Source of the DNA: an uncultured Isosphaeraceae bacterium
GTDB taxonomy: Bacteria > Planctomycetota > Planctomycetia > Isosphaerales > Isosphaeraceae
DNA: 64,000 bases
Direction of reading: 5' to 3'
Assembly (NCBI GenBank): GCA_945957605.1
Contig: CAMFLR010000008.1
Location: 62,001-126,000, forward strand
The translations under genes were made by a program, and so were the position numbers. Shown in pieces: positions 60,468 to 64,000 of this stretch; position 1 is the first letter of the stretch; every line of letters starts with the position of its first letter. The notes under the pieces are model-generated. The model was not told the origin of the DNA. It did not search any database and saw only the letters and a list, made by a program, of their open reading frames with translations.

Positions 60468-61706
60468 ATGATCGATCACACCACGAATCCGGATTCGCCG
60501 GATGAAAGCTTTGACCTCGAAGTCGCTCCGCGCGTTCGCGGCTTGCCCCCCTACCTGTTCGGCAAGATCAACGACCTCAAGTATCGCAAGCGACGGGCCG
60601 GCATCGATGTGATCGACCTGGGGATGGGCAACCCGACCGACCCACCCGAATCATGGGTGATCGACAAGCTCTGCGAAGCGGCACGCGATCTCAAAAACCA
60701 TCGCTATTCTGTCGCGGCGGGCGTTTACAATCTCCGCAGGGAAGTTGCGGCCAAGTACTCGAACCGCTTCGGCGTGACGCTCGACCCCGACACAGAAGTT
60801 GTCGCCACGATTGGCTCGAAAGAAGGCTTCAGCCACATGTGCCTGGCCATTCTCGGCCCAGGCGATACAGCACTTGTGCCCGCGCCTTACTTTCCGATCC
60901 ATGTTCACGCCGTCGCGCTAGCGAGCGGTAACGTGATCTCGCTCGACGTCCGCGATCCCCAGGCGTTTCTCTCGAACGTCGCACGGGTTTGCGAGAGCCT
61001 GTTTCCCAAGCCCAAGATCCTGATCCTCAACTACCCGCACAACCCGACCACAACGGTCGTCGACAAGGACTTCTACAAGGAAGTCGTCGTCCTGGCCAAG
61101 AAATACAAGTTTCACGTCATCAGCGACTTCGCATATGGCGATATCGTGTTCGACGGCGTCGAGGTTCCCAGCTTCCTTTCCGTCCCGGGCGCAAAGGACG
61201 TTGGCTGCGAATTCACGACGATGTCGAAGGGGTACAACATGGCGGGCTGGCGCGTCGGCTTTGCAGCCGGCAACCGCGACATGCTCGGCGCGCTGAAAGC
61301 GATCAAGGGCTATTACGATTACGGCCTGTTTCAGGCCGTGCAGGTCGCTGCGATCGTCGCGCTACGTCACGGCGAGCCGGCGCGGCTGGCTCAGGTCGCG
61401 GAATATCAGATGCGCCGGGACGTGCTGGTCGACGGCTTGAACCGGCTCGGCTGGGATGTGCAAACTCCCAAGGCGAGCATGTTCGTCTGGGCACCGATTC
61501 CCGAGCCCTGGCGATCGAAGATGGGGTCGATCGACTTCGCGATGAAGTTGCTCGAAGAGGCTGAGGTCGCCGTTTCGCCAGGTCGCGGCTTTGGCGAAGC
61601 GGGTGAAGGCTTCCTTCGGCTCGCCCTCATCGAAAACGAACAGCGCCTGCGGCAGGCGGTCCGACAGATCGGCCGTTGCCTCAAGCAGGAAAAAGCGACC
61701 ACCTGA
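60468..61706 (+). CDS. Class I/II aminotransferase, AlaC-like
   Basis: 412-aa PLP-dependent aminotransferase resembling alanine transaminase AlaC and LL-diaminopimelate aminotransferases. Motifs: [17 protein letters not shown] at the N-terminus, [69 protein letters not shown] (Asn for PLP), [12 protein letters not shown] (Asp, Tyr) and the PLP-Lys in [16 protein letters not shown], with the C-terminal Arg in [14 protein letters not shown]. It probably makes or uses alanine from glutamate and pyruvate. A zinc-binding mini-protein gene follows 80 bp downstream. Confidence 0.92.
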   Translation: MIDHTTNPDSPDESFDLEVAPRVRGLPPYLFGKINDLKYRKRRAGIDVIDLGMGNPTDPPESWVIDKLCEAARDLKNHRYSVAAGVYNLRREVAAKYSNRFGVTLDPDTEVVATIGSKEGFSHMCLAILGPGDTALVPAPYFPIHVHAVALASGNVISLDVRDPQAFLSNVARVCESLFPKPKILILNYPHNPTTTVVDKDFYKEVVVLAKKYKFHVISDFAYGDIVFDGVEVPSFLSVPGAKDVGCEFTTMSKGYNMAGWRVGFAAGNRDMLGALKAIKGYYDYGLFQAVQVAAIVALRHGEPARLAQVAEYQMRRDVLVDGLNRLGWDVQTPKASMFVWAPIPEPWRSKMGSIDFAMKLLEEAEVAVSPGRGFGEAGEGFLRLALIENEQRLRQAVRQIGRCLKQEKATT

Positions 61707-61786
61707 CTCACGGACCGATCGCGAGCGTCTACCTCGGGGGTCTTTCGAGGTGGACGCACATTCTTAGGATAGATCGGAGGCGAATC

Positions 61787-61987
61787 ATGCGTTGTTCGTT
61801 TTGCGATCGACCGCTCGAGTGCGCGCTCTGTCGCAAGGTATATGAACCGCCCGATGAGGCAGCGTATCACGCACTTTCCGATCCGGAAGCCGCGATCGAC
61901 TGTCCCGAGTGCGAGGCGTCCCTCGTTTGCTACTGGTGCCAGACGCCTTACAGCAAACTTGGAGACGAAGAAGAGGGCGAGAACTAG
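61787..61987 (+). CDS. Four-CxxC zinc-binding mini-protein
   Basis: 66-aa protein from ATG 61787, with GGAGG at good distance upstream; a longer in-frame start would overlap the aminotransferase. It contains four CxxC pairs: CSFC (3-6), CALC (13-16), CPEC (39-42) and CYWC (48-51), so it could bind two zinc ions in ribbon-type knuckles. A short acidic tail (KLGDEEEGEN) follows. No DNA-binding or enzyme domain is attached. It is co-directional with the aminotransferase and may be in its operon. Function unknown. Confidence 0.78.
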   Translation: MRCSFCDRPLECALCRKVYEPPDEAAYHALSDPEAAIDCPECEASLVCYWCQTPYSKLGDEEEGEN

Positions 61988-62008
61988 CTCGCCCCGACCT
62001 TCGCTGGT

Positions 62009-63088
62009 TTAAACGCCCTGTCGTCCCTGGTTGTCGTGCGGGACGACATTGTTCATCGACCGGGCGGCACCGGAATTCACCGAGTCGATGCGTCCGAAGA
62101 TCATGCGTCCCGCGCTGGTTTGCAGCACGCTCGTGACCGTCAGTTTGATCGTCTCATTCAGGTGCGTTTGCCCCTGTTCGGCGACGACCATCGTGCCGTC
62201 GTCGAGGTAGCCGATTCCCTGCCCTGGTTCTTCGCCGCGCTTGATGAGCTTGACCACCAGGCTTTCACCGGGCAGCACAATTGGCTTCATTGCGTTCGCG
62301 AGGTCATTCAGGTTGATGACCTCAACGCCTTGCAGCCGCGCGATCTTGTTCAGATTGTAGTCGTTCGTCACGACACGTCCGCCGAGGTGGCGGGCCAGGA
62401 CGACGAGCTTCTGGTCGACCTCACGCACTCCGGCGAGCTCGGGGAGGTCGGAGTCGTGGATCTTCACCTCCACGCCCGTTGATTTCTGAAGCTTGTTCAG
62501 AATGTCGAGCCCCCGACGCCCGCGATTGCGGCGGAGTTTGTCGGAGCTGTCGGCGATTCCTTGAAGCTCCTGCAAAACGAAGCGCGGGACGACAATTGGC
62601 TGGTCGATCACGCGAGTTTCGACCACGTCGGCGATGCGGCCGTCGATGACGACTGAAGTGTCGAGCACGAGCGGGCGTGTGCCTTTCATCTCGCGCGAGA
62701 ATTCCATGTACGGAATGATGAAGCGGAAATCATCTTTTGTCTGCAAAATTGTGCTGACGCAAATATAGCAAATGATGATCATCAAAAGGCCGGTGATTGC
62801 CTTTTGCGTTCCTTCAATGGTGGTGATCATCGCGAGCGAAGGCTCGATGGCGCTTTGAATCAGGCCGCTGAGAATCAGGCCGACCATGAGGCCGAGATAA
62901 ACGCCTGAAATCGTCTGAATTTTCTTGCGGGGGGTGATGAGGTCGATGAAGACGACCGCAACAGCGACGACGAGCACGCCGCCGAATAGCAGTACCCAAC
63001 CGGTCGATCCCTCGGAGACGCGTGCTAGCCGCGCTCCCAGGCCAGCGACGACCAGAATGAATACGGCTCGAATGATCCAGAGCAACAT
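62009..63088 (-). CDS. PIN/TRAM-domain membrane protein (YacL-like)
   Basis: 359-aa protein with four N-terminal membrane segments (WIIRAVFILVVAGLGA, VLLFGGVLVVAVAVVFIDLI, GVYLGLMVGLILSGLI and AITGLLMIIICYICVST). Then a PIN domain (about 140-255) with LVLDTSVVIDGRIADV (first Asp), RFVLQELQGIADSSD (Glu) and VVTNDYNLNKIARL (Asp), then a TRAM domain (about 280-345) with GESLVVKLIKRGEEPGQGIG and DDGTMVVAE. It matches the YacL family, possibly an RNA- or DNA-acting nuclease anchored in the membrane. Its neighbour downstream is a HIT-family protein. Confidence 0.93.
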   Translation of the reverse strand: MLLWIIRAVFILVVAGLGARLARVSEGSTGWVLLFGGVLVVAVAVVFIDLITPRKKIQTISGVYLGLMVGLILSGLIQSAIEPSLAMITTIEGTQKAITGLLMIIICYICVSTILQTKDDFRFIIPYMEFSREMKGTRPLVLDTSVVIDGRIADVVETRVIDQPIVVPRFVLQELQGIADSSDKLRRNRGRRGLDILNKLQKSTGVEVKIHDSDLPELAGVREVDQKLVVLARHLGGRVVTNDYNLNKIARLQGVEVINLNDLANAMKPIVLPGESLVVKLIKRGEEPGQGIGYLDDGTMVVAEQGQTHLNETIKLTVTSVLQTSAGRMIFGRIDSVNSGAARSMNNVVPHDNQGRQGV

Positions 63089-63157
63089 GGAAGCCTCACG
63101 ATCCAGGCATGACCCGCGTTCGTAACCTGGTCAAGAATCCCGGAGAAAAAATCGCAA

Positions 63158-63673
63158 TCAAGCAGGCTGGCCGCCGAAAGCCTCGGCAAGCTCGGCCGCG
63201 AGACGGTCGTAAAAATCGTATAAACTCTCGATGATCACTTTCGTTTGGCCCAGCACCGGCATGAAGTTCGTGTCGCCGTCCCAACGGGGCACGATGTGCC
63301 AGTGCAAGTGCCCGGGAAGCCCAGCTCCAGCCGACTTCCCCAGATTCAAACCGACGTTGTACCCCTGCGGCCGCATCATGACGTCGAGCACACCGACGAG
63401 ACGCGCAAGCAACTCGACCGGCTCGTTTCGCTCGACATCCGTCAGCTCGTCCAGCCGTCCCTTGTGAACGAGCGGGGCGACGAGCAAATGACCATTATTG
63501 TACGGATAGCGATTGAGAAAAACCGCTGAGTGGATTCCGCGAAAAACGAGCAGGTTCTCCCGGTCGTCGCGCGAAGCGATTCCGCGACAAATAAAGCAGC
63601 CGCCTTCCGGCTCGGCTTTTTTTGCCGATTCATGAATATACTGCGCCCGCCACGGAGCCCACAGATGATCCAT
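63158..63673 (-). CDS. HIT family protein (Ap4A phosphorylase-like)
   Basis: 171-aa histidine triad protein. The HIT motif is HLHWHIVPRW (about residues 103-112). The N-terminus MDHLWAPWRAQYIHESAKK and a CFIC pair (about 26-29) place it with the Ap4A phosphorylase-like planctomycete and actinobacterial group. LVFRGIHSAVFLNRYPYNNGHLLVAP is the substrate strand region. Members hydrolyse or phosphorolyse nucleotides such as diadenosine tetraphosphate. It lies upstream of the PIN/TRAM gene (69 bp between), and the two are probably co-transcribed. Confidence 0.94.
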   Translation of the reverse strand: MDHLWAPWRAQYIHESAKKAEPEGGCFICRGIASRDDRENLLVFRGIHSAVFLNRYPYNNGHLLVAPLVHKGRLDELTDVERNEPVELLARLVGVLDVMMRPQGYNVGLNLGKSAGAGLPGHLHWHIVPRWDGDTNFMPVLGQTKVIIESLYDFYDRLAAELAEAFGGQPA

Positions 63674-63859
63674 TCGCCTCGCTCGCGTTGCTGAACGACC
63701 CGAGTGAACGCGCCACGACTGTGGCGGCTGGCCGAGATTCGGCCGTTCAGGACGCTTCGCCGAAAGGCGTTTTCAGCGCATCCTGCCGGTAGCGTCTCAT
63801 CTTAACAAGGATGAGTGCTTGTGTCGCGAGGCTTCCGCCATTTTATGGGCAACGCATGA

Positions 63860-64000
63860 TTAGTCGAGGATTCGACGGTCCCAGACCGGGTATAACTTGG
63901 CCCAAGCTCGTCCTTCAACCCGATCAATCGGCACGAATTCCCAGGACCGCGGCAACCTGTTGGCCTCGGCCGCACCCGCCACGAGCAATTGCCCTTCCGG
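63860..64000 (-). CDS. 3' end of an unidentified gene (partial)
   Basis: An open frame enters from the right edge and ends at TAA 63862-63860, giving the last 46 residues of a protein: it includes PEGQLLVAGAAEANRLPRSW, then FVPIDRVEGRAWAKLYPVWD and RRILD. Third positions are GC-rich as in neighbouring genes, and it is followed by a 186-bp gap before the HIT gene. Too short to assign a family. Confidence 0.5.
   Translation of the reverse strand, partial: PEGQLLVAGAAEANRLPRSWEFVPIDRVEGRAWAKLYPVWDRRILD

Noticed and set aside
60195-60479. Minus-strand frame of 94 codons with one hydrophobic segment
   Set aside because: It covers the parvulin gene's terminator and the start of the AlaC-like gene and has no recognisable motif.

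Overview
The window looks like a chromosomal segment of a high-GC planctomycete, probably of the Isosphaeraceae/Gemmataceae type. The signs are a DUF1559 protein with a pilin-like leader and a terminal H-x-G-x-x-x-x-x-x-DG motif, several Gfo/Idh/MocA oxidoreductases (two with twin-arginine leaders), an S46 peptidase, a Uma2-family nuclease, many small lipoproteins, and a short SecA. This is inferred from gene content; no 16S gene is present. I see no rRNA, tRNA, CRISPR array, integrase or intact insertion sequence.

Layout. 0-7 kb: an ABC-2 exporter (permease plus ATPase, separated by a foldback-rich spacer), an ExeA-like AAA ATPase with an acidic tail, an unexplained multi-hairpin foldback, two lipoproteins, a Dpm1-like glycosyltransferase and two overlapping genes for paralogous small proteins. 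7.5-14.3 kb: a co-directional housekeeping run, aroF-tpiA-secG-yicC-gmk-rpoZ-ftsK. 14-23 kb: a phosphatase, an adenylate-kinase-like enzyme, an OPT transporter followed by an S46 peptidase (peptide use) and a TAT-leader oxidoreductase. 23-30 kb, minus strand: two GT4 glycosyltransferases with a coiled-coil protein, then ApbE-DoxX-oxidoreductase. 30-42 kb: KptA with an overlapping partner gene, a PpiD-like membrane protein, topoisomerase I with five zinc ribbons, a 58-residue CsrA-like protein, a truncated SecA, a SIMPL protein and a DUF486 protein. 42-47 kb, minus strand: lipoprotein, DUF1559, FtsQ-like, MurB, and a MurC-like protein that lacks the Mur ligase catalytic motifs. 47.6-50 kb: a run of small genes (S24/S26-like, Ig-like, DUF4184, GyrI-like). 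50-58 kb: a BCS1-like AAA protein, an M14 peptidase with an oxidoreductase, a class III aminotransferase with a conserved unknown protein, then a REP-like repeat and a Uma2 gene. 58-64 kb: a parvulin-type chaperone, an AlaC-like aminotransferase, a four-CxxC mini-protein, a PIN/TRAM membrane protein, a HIT protein and the 3' end of an unidentified gene.

The most interesting point is the murC-like/murB/ftsQ block. It looks like a remnant of the division and cell-wall (dcw) cluster in a lineage known to lack FtsZ, and its MurC homologue appears to be a pseudoenzyme. Other points worth a second look are the small paralogue pair, the short SecA, the CsrA-like gene with its 3-nt-spaced partner, and several inverted-repeat structures in intergenic DNA.
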